From: Pseudomonas hamedanensis
Lineage (GTDB): Bacteria; Pseudomonadota; Gammaproteobacteria; Pseudomonadales; Pseudomonadaceae
DNA length: 64,000 nucleotides
Assembly: GCF_014268595.2 (NCBI RefSeq)
Contig: NZ_CP077091.1
Coordinates: forward strand, 3,060,501 to 3,124,500
Reading direction: 5' to 3'
The notes under the pieces were generated by a model. That model was not told the origin of the DNA. It saw only the letters and a program-made list of their open reading frames with translations, and made no database searches. Each line of letters starts with the position of its first letter. The first letter of the stretch is position 1. Position numbers and translations under genes: made by a program. Positions 16,868-26,345 of the stretch are shown piece after piece.

Positions 16868-18466
16868 ATGCGCCATACCTTGGTTTTTTCCGCATTGCTG
16901 GGCGCCGGCCTGTTGGCCGCCACGTCCGCCAGTTACGCCGCCAGCAACAGTCTGGTGTTCTGTTCCGAAGGCAGCCCGGCGGGTTTCGATACCGCGCAAT
17001 ACACGACGGCCACCGACAACGACGCCGCCGAACCGCTGTACAACCGCCTGGTCGAGTTCGAAAAAGGCGCGACCAATGTCGTACCCGGCCTGGCGACCAA
17101 GTGGGATATTTCCGAAGATGGCCTGAAATACACCTTTCACCTGCGTGAAGGCGTGAAATTTCATACAACCCCTTACTTCAAGCCGAGCCGCGATTTCAAC
17201 GCGGACGACGTACTGTTTACGTTTAATCGCATGCTCGACGCGCAGCACCCGTTCCGTAAGGCCTATCCCACCGAATTTCCGTACTTCAACGGGATGAGTC
17301 TGAACAAGAACATCGCCAAGGTCGAGAAAACCGGGCCGCTGACCGTGGAGTTCACACTCAACAGTGTTGACGCCGCGTTTATCCAGAACATCGCCATGAG
17401 CTTCGCCTCGATTCTGTCCGCCGAATACGCAGACAAACTGCTGACCGAAGGCAAACCGAGCGACATCAACCAGAAGCCGATTGGCACCGGGCCATTCGTC
17501 TTCAAGAGCTACCAGAAAGACTCGAACATCCGCTACACCGGCAACAGCGAGTATTGGGACCCGAGCCGGGTCAAGCTGAAGAACCTGATTTTCGCAATCA
17601 ACACCGACGCCTCCGTACGCGTGCAGAAACTCAAGGCCAACGAGTGCCAGATCACCCTGCACCCGCGCCCTGCCGATGTTGAAGCGCTAAAGGCCGATCC
17701 GAAGCTGCAACTGATTTCCAAGCCGGGCTTCAACCTCGGCTACATCGCCTACAACGTGCGCCACAAGCCTTTCGATCAATTGGAAGTGCGTCAGGCGCTG
17801 GACATGGCGGTGAATAAACAGGGGATCCTCAACGCTGTATATCAAGGCGCCGGCCAACTGGCCGTCAACGCCATGCCACCGACCCAGTGGTCCTACGACG
17901 ACACGATCAAGGACGCCGCCTACAACCCGGAAAAAGCCAAGGAACTGCTCAAGGCTGCCGGTGTGAAAGAAGGCACCGAAATCACCCTGTGGGCGATGCC
18001 GGTGCAGCGTCCGTACAACCCGAACGCCAAGCTGATGGCCGAAATGCTCCAGTCCGACTGGGCCAAGATCGGTCTGAAAGTGAAGATTGTCAGCTACGAA
18101 TGGGGCGAGTACATCAAGCGCACCAAGAACGGCGAGCACGACATCAGCCTGATCGGCTGGACCGGTGATAATGGGGATCCGGACAACTGGCTGGGCACGC
18201 TGTACAGCTGCGATGCCATTGGCGGCAACAACTACTCCATGTGGTGCGATCCGGCTTACGACAAGCTGATCAAAGAAGCCAAGGTCGTCACCGACCGCGA
18301 CCAGCGCACCGTGCTTTATAAACAGGCCCAGCAATTGCTTAAACAGCAAGTGCCGATCACGCCTGTCGCTCACTCGACAGTCAACCAGCCGTTAAGCGCC
18401 AAAGTCGAAGGGTTCAAAGTCAGCCCGTTCGGCCGCAACGTGTTCTCGGGTGTCAGTATCGATTAA
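16868..18466 (+). CDS. Dipeptide ABC transporter periplasmic binding protein (DppA-like) 2
   Basis: A 532-residue SBP family 5 protein with a signal peptide (LLGAGLLAATSASYAAS, cleavage about residue 25) and mature start NSLVFCSEGSPAGFDTAQYT. It keeps the same motifs as its neighbour, including GLATKWDISEDGLKYTFHLR and QRPYNPNAKLMAEMLQSDWAKIG. The ATG at 16868 is preceded by GGGAG at 5 bases. The close similarity to 14941-16566 indicates a fairly recent duplication followed by divergence in ligand preference (inference). A hairpin without a T-run (18490-18512) lies between it and the porin gene, so partial read-through into the porin is possible. Confidence 0.92.
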   Translation: MRHTLVFSALLGAGLLAATSASYAASNSLVFCSEGSPAGFDTAQYTTATDNDAAEPLYNRLVEFEKGATNVVPGLATKWDISEDGLKYTFHLREGVKFHTTPYFKPSRDFNADDVLFTFNRMLDAQHPFRKAYPTEFPYFNGMSLNKNIAKVEKTGPLTVEFTLNSVDAAFIQNIAMSFASILSAEYADKLLTEGKPSDINQKPIGTGPFVFKSYQKDSNIRYTGNSEYWDPSRVKLKNLIFAINTDASVRVQKLKANECQITLHPRPADVEALKADPKLQLISKPGFNLGYIAYNVRHKPFDQLEVRQALDMAVNKQGILNAVYQGAGQLAVNAMPPTQWSYDDTIKDAAYNPEKAKELLKAAGVKEGTEITLWAMPVQRPYNPNAKLMAEMLQSDWAKIGLKVKIVSYEWGEYIKRTKNGEHDISLIGWTGDNGDPDNWLGTLYSCDAIGGNNYSMWCDPAYDKLIKEAKVVTDRDQRTVLYKQAQQLLKQQVPITPVAHSTVNQPLSAKVEGFKVSPFGRNVFSGVSID

Positions 18467-18489
18467 ACCCACCGATTAGCCGCAATGCT

Positions 18490-18512
18490 GAGGGGAGCCG
18501 TCTACTCCCCTC
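18490..18512 (+). other. Hairpin between dppA-like 2 and porin gene
   Basis: Perfect 8-bp stem GAGGGGAG / CTCCCCTC with a 7-base loop, not followed by T. More likely an RNA-stabilising or processing hairpin than an intrinsic terminator. Confidence 0.5.
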
Positions 18513-18642
18513 ACGCAAGCGCTTTGCCGAAATTCGCCAATCCGGCTTTTTGCAAACGTTTGCGATGTGTGAACGAGTTCTAAACCAATAACCGGCATAC
18601 CAAAAAAAGCCGGGATAAAAAGAAAGTAAAGGAGCTTCACCC

Positions 18643-20058
18643 ATGAAACTGAGCAGCACCGCGATACTGGCCCTGGCCATCAGCAGCATCACCGCCACGG
18701 CTTATGCGGAAACCCAAAGCCAGGCGTTCACCCCGGTAACCGTTAACGAGAAGAGCGCCCAGGCTGACGCCACCGGTTTCCTCGAAGGGCAATCGATCAG
18801 CGGTTCGACCCGTAACTGGTACGCCAACGAACAACTCAAGCGTGGCGGCAAGTTCGCTTATCGCAAGAACGGCCAGTCCACCGAAACCGATCGCCGTATC
18901 AACTGGGTTCAAGGCACGATCATCAAGTACAACTCGGGCTTCACCGAAGGTACTGTCGGTTTCAGCACCGAAGTGGCGGCTTACAACGCGATCGCGCTGG
19001 AGCGTGACCGCGAAAACCTCGCCGCCAACAACGGCGGTGCTCCGGGCACTCGTCCAGGCGCAGGCAACAACCGGACCCTGACCCGTGAAGGCGGTGACGC
19101 AGTAGGCCAGTGGAGCAAACTGGGCCTGGCCAACGTCAAGGCGCGCATTTCCAACACCACACTGACCGCCGGCCGCATGAACTTCAGCAGCCCGCAGGTC
19201 GATGTGATCGGTAACCGTCCACTGCCATCGAGCTTCGAAGGTATTGCGATCCACAGCGAAGAGCTGAACAACCTGGCGTTCGACGTCGCCACCTTCGACC
19301 GCGTTTCGCCACGTACCGAAGAAAGCCTGAGCAAGTTCCGCTCCGAATACGGCGACATCAATGCCGAAGCCGATCACGTCAACACTGCCGGTATTTCCTA
19401 CCAGCCGTTCGCCAGCCTGACGACCAGCCTGTGGGGCACCCAGGCCGAAGACCTGTGGAACCAATACTACTTCGGCGCCACCCATGTGCTGGGCGACAGC
19501 TCGGTGCTGAGCCTGACCACCGGCCTGAACTACTACAAAACCGTCGACGAAGGCAAAAAGCTGCTGGGCGACATCGACAACGACACTTACTCGCTGTCGT
19601 TCGGCCTGACGCATCAGGCGCACACCGTGACCTTCTCCTACCAGGAAGTGAACGGTAACGAGTACTTCGACTACTTGCACGAAACCAACGGTATCTACCT
19701 GGCCAACTCCCTGCTCTCGGACTTCAACGGCCCGAACGAGAAATCCTTCCAGGTGTCCTACGGCCTCAACATGGCCGAGTACGGCGTGCCAGGCCTGAAA
19801 TTCAACATCTACCAGGCGCGCGGCTGGGGCATCGACGGCACTCACTACAAGGGTGGCGGCTACGATGGCGTGCAGGCAATGGACGGCGAGCACCACTATG
19901 AATACGGCGTGGGTGCAACCTACGCGGTACAGAGCGGCCCGCTCAAGGCCACGACCATTCGCGGCACCTACACCGCTCACCGTGCCAGCGAAAACCAGGC
20001 TGACGGCAGCATCAACGAGTTCCGTCTCGTGACCACCATCCCGTTCAACATTCTGTAA
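18643..20058 (+). CDS. opdP: OprD-family outer-membrane porin, OpdP-like (peptide uptake)
   Basis: A 471-residue outer-membrane beta-barrel of the OprD family. The signal peptide is residues 1-23 (ILALAISSITATAYAET). Family landmarks are FLEGQSISGSTRNWYANEQL near the start, RINWVQGTIIKYNSGFT, GRMNFSSPQVDVIGNRPLPSSF and a C-terminal strand ending in hydrophobic residues (TTIPFNIL). In P. aeruginosa the member in this position (OpdP/OpdD) takes up glycine-glutamate and related dipeptides and basic amino acid-like carbapenems; the same role is inferred from its place between dppA genes. ATG at 18643 with AAAGGAG 8 bases upstream. A terminator follows. Confidence 0.9.
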   Translation: MKLSSTAILALAISSITATAYAETQSQAFTPVTVNEKSAQADATGFLEGQSISGSTRNWYANEQLKRGGKFAYRKNGQSTETDRRINWVQGTIIKYNSGFTEGTVGFSTEVAAYNAIALERDRENLAANNGGAPGTRPGAGNNRTLTREGGDAVGQWSKLGLANVKARISNTTLTAGRMNFSSPQVDVIGNRPLPSSFEGIAIHSEELNNLAFDVATFDRVSPRTEESLSKFRSEYGDINAEADHVNTAGISYQPFASLTTSLWGTQAEDLWNQYYFGATHVLGDSSVLSLTTGLNYYKTVDEGKKLLGDIDNDTYSLSFGLTHQAHTVTFSYQEVNGNEYFDYLHETNGIYLANSLLSDFNGPNEKSFQVSYGLNMAEYGVPGLKFNIYQARGWGIDGTHYKGGGYDGVQAMDGEHHYEYGVGATYAVQSGPLKATTIRGTYTAHRASENQADGSINEFRLVTTIPFNIL

Positions 20059-20065
20059 AAACGCC

Positions 20066-20107
20066 AACCGGCGGCTGACTCATGATGAGTCGGCCGTTCG
20101 GTTTTTT
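20066..20107 (+). terminator. Terminator after porin gene
   Basis: Long imperfect stem (CGGCTGACTCAT pairing with ATGAGTCGGCCG) ending in six T, just after the porin stop and 29 bases before the next start codon. Confidence 0.85.
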
Positions 20108-20135
20108 GTCTTCAACCGATTGCAGAGGGTTATCG

Positions 20136-21731
20136 ATGAAAATGCTTCCCCTACGTGCGGCCATCGCGGCTGCGTTGCTGAGCGCCGCCATGGGCGTCTC
20201 GGCCAAACCCTTGGTGGTCTGCACCGAAGCCAGTCCGGAAGGCTTCGACGTGGTCCAGTACACAACTGCAGTCACCGCCGACGCGGCGGCCGAGACCGTG
20301 TTCAACCGTCTGGTCGACTTCAAGCCAGGCACCACCGACGTGGTACCTGCGCTGGCCGAGTCCTGGGAAATCAGCGATGACGGTCTGACCTACACGTTCC
20401 ACCTGCGCAAAGGCGTCAAGTTTCACACCACCGATTATTTCAAGCCGACCCGCGAGATGAACGCCGACGACGTGCTCTGGAGCTTCCAGCGTCAACTGGA
20501 CCCCAATCACCCGTGGCACAAACTGTCGAGCGTGGGCTTCCCGTACTTTGAAAGCATGGGCTTCAAGGAACTGCTGAAAAACGTGGAAAAGGTTGACGAC
20601 TACACCGTCAAATTCACCCTGACCCGTCGCGAAGCGCCATTCCTGGCCGACGTCGCCATGCCGTTCACCGCGATCTATCCGGCCGAGTACGCCGACCAGT
20701 TGCTCAAGGCCAACAAGACCGGCGACCTCAACAACAAACCGATCGGCACCGGCCCGTTTGTCTTCCAGCGCTACGCCAAGGATGCGCAAGTGCGTTTCAA
20801 GGCCAACCCGGACTATTTCCGTGGCAAGCCACCGGCCGATGCGCTGATTCTGGCCATCGCCACCGACAACAACGTGCGCCTGCAGAAGCTCAAGGCCAAC
20901 GAATGCCAGATCGCGCTGTATCCCAAGCCCGATGACATTCCGAGCATCAAGAAAGACAGCAAGTTGAAAGTCGACGAGCTGGACGCGATGACCGTGTCGT
21001 ACATCGCCATGAACACTCAGCACAAGTACATGAGCGACGTGCGCGTGCGTAAGGCCATCGACATCGCGTTCGACAAGGAAGCCTATGTCAACGCGTTGTT
21101 TGGCAAAGGCAACGCTTCGGTGGCGGTCAACCCCTACCCGCCGACCTTGCTGGGCTACAACCACGACCTGAAAAACCCGCCACGCGACCTCGACAAGGCT
21201 CGCGCCTTGCTCAAGGAAGCCGGGGTTCCGGAAGGCACCACGTTCACCCTGTTCACCCGTAACGGCGGCGGCCCGACCAACCCCAACCCGATGCTCGGTG
21301 CGCAGATGATGCAGGCTGACCTGGCGAAAGTCGGGATCAAGATCGACATCCGCGTGATGGAATGGGGCGAGATGCTTAAACGCGCCAAGGCCGGCGAACA
21401 CGATATGGTCTCGGCCGGATGGGCCGGCGACAATGGCGACCCGGATAACTTCCTGACGCCTATGCTCAGTTGCGAGGCCGCCAAGAACGGCGAAAACTAC
21501 GCGCGCTGGTGCAACGAGAAATTCCAGGCACTGCTGGATGAAGCACGGGCTAAAGTAGATCCGGCCGAACGCGCCGCACTCTACGAACAGGCCCAGGTGC
21601 TGTTTAATCAGGATCAGCCATGGATCAGCATGGCCCATACTCGGATGTTTACCGCAATGCGCAATAACGTAGAGGGTTATTACATCAGCCCTCTCACCAC
21701 TAATAACTTCGCCACCACCCAGGTGAAGTAG
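20136..21731 (+). CDS. Dipeptide ABC transporter periplasmic binding protein DppA (third paralogue)
   Basis: A 531-residue SBP family 5 protein, more distant from the other two. Signal peptide 1-22 (AAIAAALLSAAMGVSA), mature start KPLVVCTEASPEGFDVVQYT. It directly precedes dppBCDF in the same orientation and is the best candidate for the main dipeptide receptor, equivalent to PA4502. ATG at 20136 follows GAGGG by 6 bases. An in-frame ATG at 20082 lies inside the preceding terminator and is not used. Confidence 0.92.
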   Translation: MKMLPLRAAIAAALLSAAMGVSAKPLVVCTEASPEGFDVVQYTTAVTADAAAETVFNRLVDFKPGTTDVVPALAESWEISDDGLTYTFHLRKGVKFHTTDYFKPTREMNADDVLWSFQRQLDPNHPWHKLSSVGFPYFESMGFKELLKNVEKVDDYTVKFTLTRREAPFLADVAMPFTAIYPAEYADQLLKANKTGDLNNKPIGTGPFVFQRYAKDAQVRFKANPDYFRGKPPADALILAIATDNNVRLQKLKANECQIALYPKPDDIPSIKKDSKLKVDELDAMTVSYIAMNTQHKYMSDVRVRKAIDIAFDKEAYVNALFGKGNASVAVNPYPPTLLGYNHDLKNPPRDLDKARALLKEAGVPEGTTFTLFTRNGGGPTNPNPMLGAQMMQADLAKVGIKIDIRVMEWGEMLKRAKAGEHDMVSAGWAGDNGDPDNFLTPMLSCEAAKNGENYARWCNEKFQALLDEARAKVDPAERAALYEQAQVLFNQDQPWISMAHTRMFTAMRNNVEGYYISPLTTNNFATTQVK

Positions 21732-21804
21732 ATAAGAAACGCGCGGTGGCCCTGACCCCAGGGCCACCGCGTACGCCTAACCGGCTGATGAGGTACCACA
21801 CAAG

Positions 21805-22815
21805 ATGTTTAGTTTTATTGCCCGCCGACTGGGGTTGTTGATCCCCACGTTCTTCGGCATCACCTTGCTGACTTTCGCGTTGATTCGCATGATTCCTGGC
21901 GACCCCGTGGAAGTGATGATGGGCGAACGTCGGGTCGACCCCGAAATGCACGCTCAGGCAATGGAACGCCTGGGACTGAACAAGCCGTTGTATGCCCAGT
22001 ATCTGGATTACATCGGCAAACTGGCTCAGGGCGACCTCGGCGAATCCCTGCGCACCCGTGAAAGCGTGTGGACCGAGTTCACCTCCCTCTTCCCGGCGAC
22101 CCTGGAACTGTCCATGGCCGCCCTGCTGTTCGCCGGCATTCTGGGCCTTCTGGCCGGGGTGATTGCGGCACTCAAGCGAGGCTCGCTGTTCGATCACGGG
22201 GTGATGGGCATCTCCCTGGCGGGCTATTCGATGCCGATTTTCTGGTGGGGCCTGATCCTCATCATGTTCTTCTCGGTAAGCCTGGGCTGGACCCCGGTTT
22301 CCGGCCGGATCGACCTGCTCTACGACATCGAGCCACGCACCGGTTTCATGCTGATCGACACGCTGCTGGCCGATGACACCGGCGCGTTCTTCGATGCGCT
22401 GCATCACCTGATCCTGCCGGCCATCGTGCTCGGCACCATTCCGCTGGCGGTGATCGCGCGGATGACCCGCTCGTCGATGCTCGAAGTGCTGCGCGAGGAC
22501 TACATCCGCACCGCCAAGGCCAAAGGCCTGTCGCCATCGCGCGTGGTCTTCGTACACGGTCTGCGTAACGCGCTGATTCCGGTGCTGACCGTGGTCGGCC
22601 TGCAAGTCGGCACATTGCTGGCCGGTGCGGTCCTGACCGAAACCATCTTCTCCTGGCCCGGCATCGGCAAATGGCTGATCGAAGCCATCGGCGCCCGGGA
22701 CTATCCGGTGGTGCAAAACGGCATTCTGTTAATCGCCTGCCTGGTGATTCTGGTCAACTTCGTGGTGGACATCCTCTACGGCTTTGCCAACCCACGCATC
22801 CGTCATCAGCGCTGA
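21805..22815 (+). CDS. dppB: Dipeptide ABC transporter permease DppB
   Basis: A 336-residue inner-membrane permease with six predicted helices. The N-terminus MFSFIARRLGLLIPTFFGI and the EAA loop RTAKAKGLSPSRVVFVHGLRNALIP (near 235-260) are typical of DppB/OppB. It forms the translocation channel with DppC. It starts 73 bases after dppA, with GAGGT upstream. Confidence 0.95.
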   Translation: MFSFIARRLGLLIPTFFGITLLTFALIRMIPGDPVEVMMGERRVDPEMHAQAMERLGLNKPLYAQYLDYIGKLAQGDLGESLRTRESVWTEFTSLFPATLELSMAALLFAGILGLLAGVIAALKRGSLFDHGVMGISLAGYSMPIFWWGLILIMFFSVSLGWTPVSGRIDLLYDIEPRTGFMLIDTLLADDTGAFFDALHHLILPAIVLGTIPLAVIARMTRSSMLEVLREDYIRTAKAKGLSPSRVVFVHGLRNALIPVLTVVGLQVGTLLAGAVLTETIFSWPGIGKWLIEAIGARDYPVVQNGILLIACLVILVNFVVDILYGFANPRIRHQR

Positions 22816-22826
22816 GGTCAATACCC

Positions 22827-23753
22827 ATGAGCACTCCAACTTCCTCAGTAGCCACCGCCACGTCCGCCGTGGATCAAAGCCTGCTGTACCCGTCGCCGTA
22901 CAAAGAATTCTGGCAAGCGTTCTCCAAGAACAAGGGCGCAGTGGCCGGCCTGCTGTTTATGCTGCTGATCGTCTTCTGCGCGATTTTCGCGCCGTGGGTC
23001 GCGCCGCATAACCCGAGCGAGCAATACCGTGACTTCCTGCTGACGCCGCCGGCGTGGCTTGAAGGCGGGCAGATGCAGTTCCTGCTCGGCACCGATGAAC
23101 TGGGCCGCGATCTGCTGTCGCGTCTGATCCAGGGTTCGCGCCTGTCGCTGCTGATCGGCTTGTCGTCGGTGGTGATGTCGCTGATCCCGGGGATCCTGCT
23201 GGGTCTGTTCGCCGGTTTCTTTCCGAAGATGATCGGCCCGACCATCATGCGTCTGATGGACATCATGTTGGCCCTGCCGTCGCTGCTGCTGGCAGTGGCG
23301 ATCGTCGCCATCCTCGGCCCTGGCCTGATCAACACCGTGATCGCGATTGCCGTGGTTTCGCTACCGTCCTATGTGCGCCTGACCCGTGCCGCCGTCATGG
23401 GCGAACTGAACCGCGACTACGTCACCGCCGCGCGTCTGGCTGGTGCCGGCCTGCCACGTTTGATGTTCATCACCGTGCTGCCCAACTGCATGGCGCCGCT
23501 GATCGTGCAGGCGACCCTGAGCTTCTCTTCGGCGATTCTCGATGCCGCGGCTCTGGGCTTTCTCGGCCTCGGCGTACAACCGCCAACCCCTGAGTGGGGC
23601 ACCATGCTGGCCTCGGCCCGCGACTACATCGAACGCGCCTGGTGGGTGGTAAGTCTGCCTGGTTTGACCATTTTGCTCAGCGTGCTGGCAATCAACTTGA
23701 TGGGCGACGGCCTGCGCGATGCGCTGGACCCGAAACTCAAGAACGCCGCCTGA
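22827..23753 (+). CDS. dppC: Dipeptide ABC transporter permease DppC
   Basis: A 308-residue inner-membrane permease, partner of DppB. It has the OppC-type N-terminal extension before helix 1 ([20 protein letters not shown]), the [20 protein letters not shown] motif and an EAA loop [24 protein letters not shown] at 22827 begins 11 bases after dppB; upstream in-frame codons belong to the dppB end and are not used. Confidence 0.95.
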   Translation: MSTPTSSVATATSAVDQSLLYPSPYKEFWQAFSKNKGAVAGLLFMLLIVFCAIFAPWVAPHNPSEQYRDFLLTPPAWLEGGQMQFLLGTDELGRDLLSRLIQGSRLSLLIGLSSVVMSLIPGILLGLFAGFFPKMIGPTIMRLMDIMLALPSLLLAVAIVAILGPGLINTVIAIAVVSLPSYVRLTRAAVMGELNRDYVTAARLAGAGLPRLMFITVLPNCMAPLIVQATLSFSSAILDAAALGFLGLGVQPPTPEWGTMLASARDYIERAWWVVSLPGLTILLSVLAINLMGDGLRDALDPKLKNAA

Positions 23754-23763
23754 GGAGATTCAC

Positions 23764-24732
23764 ATGTCACTGTTGGAAATCAAGAATCTCAACGTTCGCT
23801 TCGGCGACAAAACCGCTACGCCGGTCGTCGACGGTCTCGACCTCAAAGTCGACAAGGGTGAAGTGCTGGCCATCGTTGGCGAGTCGGGTTCGGGTAAATC
23901 CGTAACCATGATGGCGCTGATGGGCCTGATCGAGCATCCCGGCATCGTCACCGCCGACTCGCTCAGCTTCGACGGTAAGGACATGCTCAAACTGAGCAAT
24001 CGCCAGCGTCGGCAAATCGTCGGCAAAGACCTGTCGATGGTTTTCCAGGACCCGATGACCGCGCTGAACCCGAGCTACACCGTCGGTTTCCAGATCGAGG
24101 AAGTGCTGCGCCTGCACCTGAAAATGTCCGGCAAGCAAGCGCGCAAGCGTGCGATCGAACTGCTGGAAAAAGTTGAAATCCCGGGCGCTGCCAGCCGTAT
24201 GGAGGCCTACCCGCATCAACTTTCTGGTGGCATGAGCCAACGTGTTGCGATCGCCATGGCGATTGCCGGCGAACCGAAACTGCTGATCGCCGACGAACCG
24301 ACCACGGCACTCGACGTGACGATTCAGGCGCAGATCATGGACCTGCTGCTGGCGTTGCAGAAAGAGCAGAACATGGGTCTGGTGCTGATCACTCACGACC
24401 TCGCCGTCGTCGCGGAAACCGCCCAGCGCGTGTGCGTCATGTACGCCGGCCAGGCGGTTGAAGTCGGCCAGGTGCCGCAACTGTTCGACATCCCGGCGCA
24501 CCCGTACAGCGAAGCGCTGCTCAAGGCCATTCCCGAACACAGCCTTGGCGCCTCACGTCTGGCGACCTTGCCGGGCATCGTCCCGGGCCGCTACGACCGT
24601 CCGCAGGGCTGCCTGCTGTCGCCGCGCTGCCCGTACGTGCAAGACAATTGCCGTACCCAGCGTCCGGGCCTCGATCCGAAAAGCAACAGCCTCGCGCGCT
24701 GCTTCTACCCGCTGAACCAGGAGGTGGCGTAA
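23764..24732 (+). CDS. dppD: Dipeptide ABC transporter ATPase DppD
   Basis: A 322-residue cytoplasmic ATPase. Walker [10 protein letters not shown] (about 38-46), signature [14 protein letters not shown], Walker [13 protein letters not shown] and the His switch in ITHDLAVV. The C-terminal oligopeptide-transporter extension keeps cysteines ([19 protein letters not shown]) of the type that hold an iron-sulfur cluster in some DppD proteins. ATG at 23764 follows GAGGAG. Confidence 0.95.
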   Translation: MSLLEIKNLNVRFGDKTATPVVDGLDLKVDKGEVLAIVGESGSGKSVTMMALMGLIEHPGIVTADSLSFDGKDMLKLSNRQRRQIVGKDLSMVFQDPMTALNPSYTVGFQIEEVLRLHLKMSGKQARKRAIELLEKVEIPGAASRMEAYPHQLSGGMSQRVAIAMAIAGEPKLLIADEPTTALDVTIQAQIMDLLLALQKEQNMGLVLITHDLAVVAETAQRVCVMYAGQAVEVGQVPQLFDIPAHPYSEALLKAIPEHSLGASRLATLPGIVPGRYDRPQGCLLSPRCPYVQDNCRTQRPGLDPKSNSLARCFYPLNQEVA

Positions 24733-25712
24733 TGGCCGTCGTACTTACCGCCCGCGACCTGACCCGTCACTACGAAGTCTCCCGTGGCCTGTTCAAGGGC
24801 CACGCGACCGTGCGTGCGCTCAACGGCGTGTCGTTCGAACTGGAAGCTGGCAAGACCCTCGCCGTTGTAGGTGAGTCGGGCTGCGGCAAATCCACCCTCG
24901 CCCGTGCGCTGACGCTGATCGAAGAGCCGTCGTCCGGTTCGCTGCAGATCGCCGGCCAGGAAGTCGCCGGCGCCGACAAGGCCCAACGCAAGCAACTGCG
25001 CAAAGACGTGCAGATGGTGTTTCAGAGTCCGTACGCCTCGTTGAACCCTCGGCAGAAAGTCGGTGATCAACTGGCCGAGCCGCTGTTGATCAACACCAAG
25101 CTGTCGGCCACTGAACGTCGCGAGAAAGTCCAGGCGATGATGAAGCAGGTCGGCTTGCGTCCCGAGCATTACCAGCGTTATCCGCACATGTTTTCCGGCG
25201 GCCAACGCCAGCGTATCGCCCTGGCCCGCGCGATGATGCTGCAACCGAAAGTGCTGGTGGCGGACGAACCGACCTCGGCACTGGACGTGTCGATTCAGGC
25301 GCAGGTGCTCAACCTGTTCATGGATCTGCAGCAGGAGTTCAACACCGCGTACGTGTTCATCTCGCACAACCTCGCGGTGGTGCAGCACGTCGCCGATGAC
25401 GTGATGGTGATGTACCTCGGCCGCCCGGTAGAACTGGGGCCGAAAAACGCCATCTATGAGCGCCCGCTGCATCCTTACACCCAGGCGCTGCTGTCGGCGA
25501 CCCCGACCATTCACCCGGACCCGAACAAGCCGAAAATCAAAATCGTCGGCGAACTGCCCAACCCGATGAACCCGCCACCGGGCTGCGCCTTCCACAAACG
25601 CTGCCCGTATGCGACCGAGCGTTGCAGCACGGAAGAGCCGTTGCTGCGCGAGCTGGATAATCGGCAAGTGGCTTGCCACTACGCCGAGCAATTTCTCGAC
25701 GGCGCGGCGTAA
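24732..25712 (+). CDS. dppF: Dipeptide ABC transporter ATPase DppF
   Basis: A 326-residue ATPase that pairs with DppD. Walker A GESGCGKST, signature FSGGQRQRIALARAM, Walker B VLVADEPTSALD, switch ISHNLAVV. The C-terminal extension has GCAFHKRCPYATERC and ACH cysteines. The start overlaps the dppD stop (TAATG), so translation is coupled. Last gene of the dpp operon; a REP pair and a possible terminator follow. Confidence 0.95.
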   Translation: MAVVLTARDLTRHYEVSRGLFKGHATVRALNGVSFELEAGKTLAVVGESGCGKSTLARALTLIEEPSSGSLQIAGQEVAGADKAQRKQLRKDVQMVFQSPYASLNPRQKVGDQLAEPLLINTKLSATERREKVQAMMKQVGLRPEHYQRYPHMFSGGQRQRIALARAMMLQPKVLVADEPTSALDVSIQAQVLNLFMDLQQEFNTAYVFISHNLAVVQHVADDVMVMYLGRPVELGPKNAIYERPLHPYTQALLSATPTIHPDPNKPKIKIVGELPNPMNPPPGCAFHKRCPYATERCSTEEPLLRELDNRQVACHYAEQFLDGAA

Positions 25713-25741
25713 GCAAACCCTCAGGCGTACGCAAAACCCAC

Positions 25742-25831
25742 TGTAGGAGTGAGCCTGCTCGCGATAGCGGTCATTCAGTCAACATTTTCAGCGACTGACA
25801 CACCGCCATCGCGAGCAGGCTCACTCCTACA
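25742..25831. repeat. REP pair, TGTAGGAGTGAGCCTGCTCG type
   Basis: Inverted pair directly after dppF. Confidence 0.9.
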
Positions 25832-25870
25832 GGGGATTTGAGTTGATTCAGGGATTCATGCTTCAACCAG

Positions 25871-25917
25871 AACCCCTTCCACCTCGATTGCGCATCAGTC
25901 GGGGCAGAAGGGGTTTT
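25871..25917 (+). terminator. Possible terminator between dppF and the small secreted-protein gene
   Basis: AACCCCTTC / GAAGGGGTT stem of 9 bp followed by TTTTC, but the loop is long (27 bases). It lies between convergent genes and could serve dppF. Confidence 0.5.
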
Positions 25918-25931
25918 CTTTCGCCGGTTAT

Positions 25932-26186
25932 CTACGTCTGGCTATCGCCCTCTTCATCCGTGTCCGGCTCATCAGTAGTCGAGTCGTCATCATCGGCACT
26001 GCCACCCTGCCCCTGATTCCCAGGCTCCGATTCGGACTTGGCGAGCATCAGACCGCTGTGCCCGACCTGCCCATTAAACGCCTGCGAATCATGATCCTCG
26101 CACTCGGCCCAGGCCGTCGCGGTGCCGAGGGACAGCATCACCATTACTTTCAACAGCATCAAAACCCGTAGCAATCTGCTTTTCAT
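25932..26186 (-). CDS. Small secreted acidic protein, function unknown
   Basis: An 84-residue protein. Residues 1-27 are a signal peptide (MKSRLLRVLMLLKVMVMLSL...ATAWA, cleavage before ECED). The mature part is short, Cys-poor and ends in a disordered acidic tail (ADDDDSTTDEPDTDEEGDSQT). The ATG at 26186 is chosen because GGAG lies 6 bases before it; an in-frame ATG 12 bases upstream is possible. No family recognised. An acidic periplasmic tail could bind cations, but nothing in the surroundings supports a specific role. Confidence 0.65.
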   Translation of the reverse strand: MKSRLLRVLMLLKVMVMLSLGTATAWAECEDHDSQAFNGQVGHSGLMLAKSESEPGNQGQGGSADDDDSTTDEPDTDEEGDSQT

Positions 26187-26345
26187 GGCCCACTCCATCC
26201 TGTTGCGCTATGACATGCTTGCCGGACTGGCTTCGCATGAAATCTAGTTGCGAACCGTCCGACTCACCACTTAGGACGCGAACGAGCAGGCAGAAATGCC
26301 ATCGATGGACAGACTGCTTTCGAATAACGCCAATAACCGAAACAG

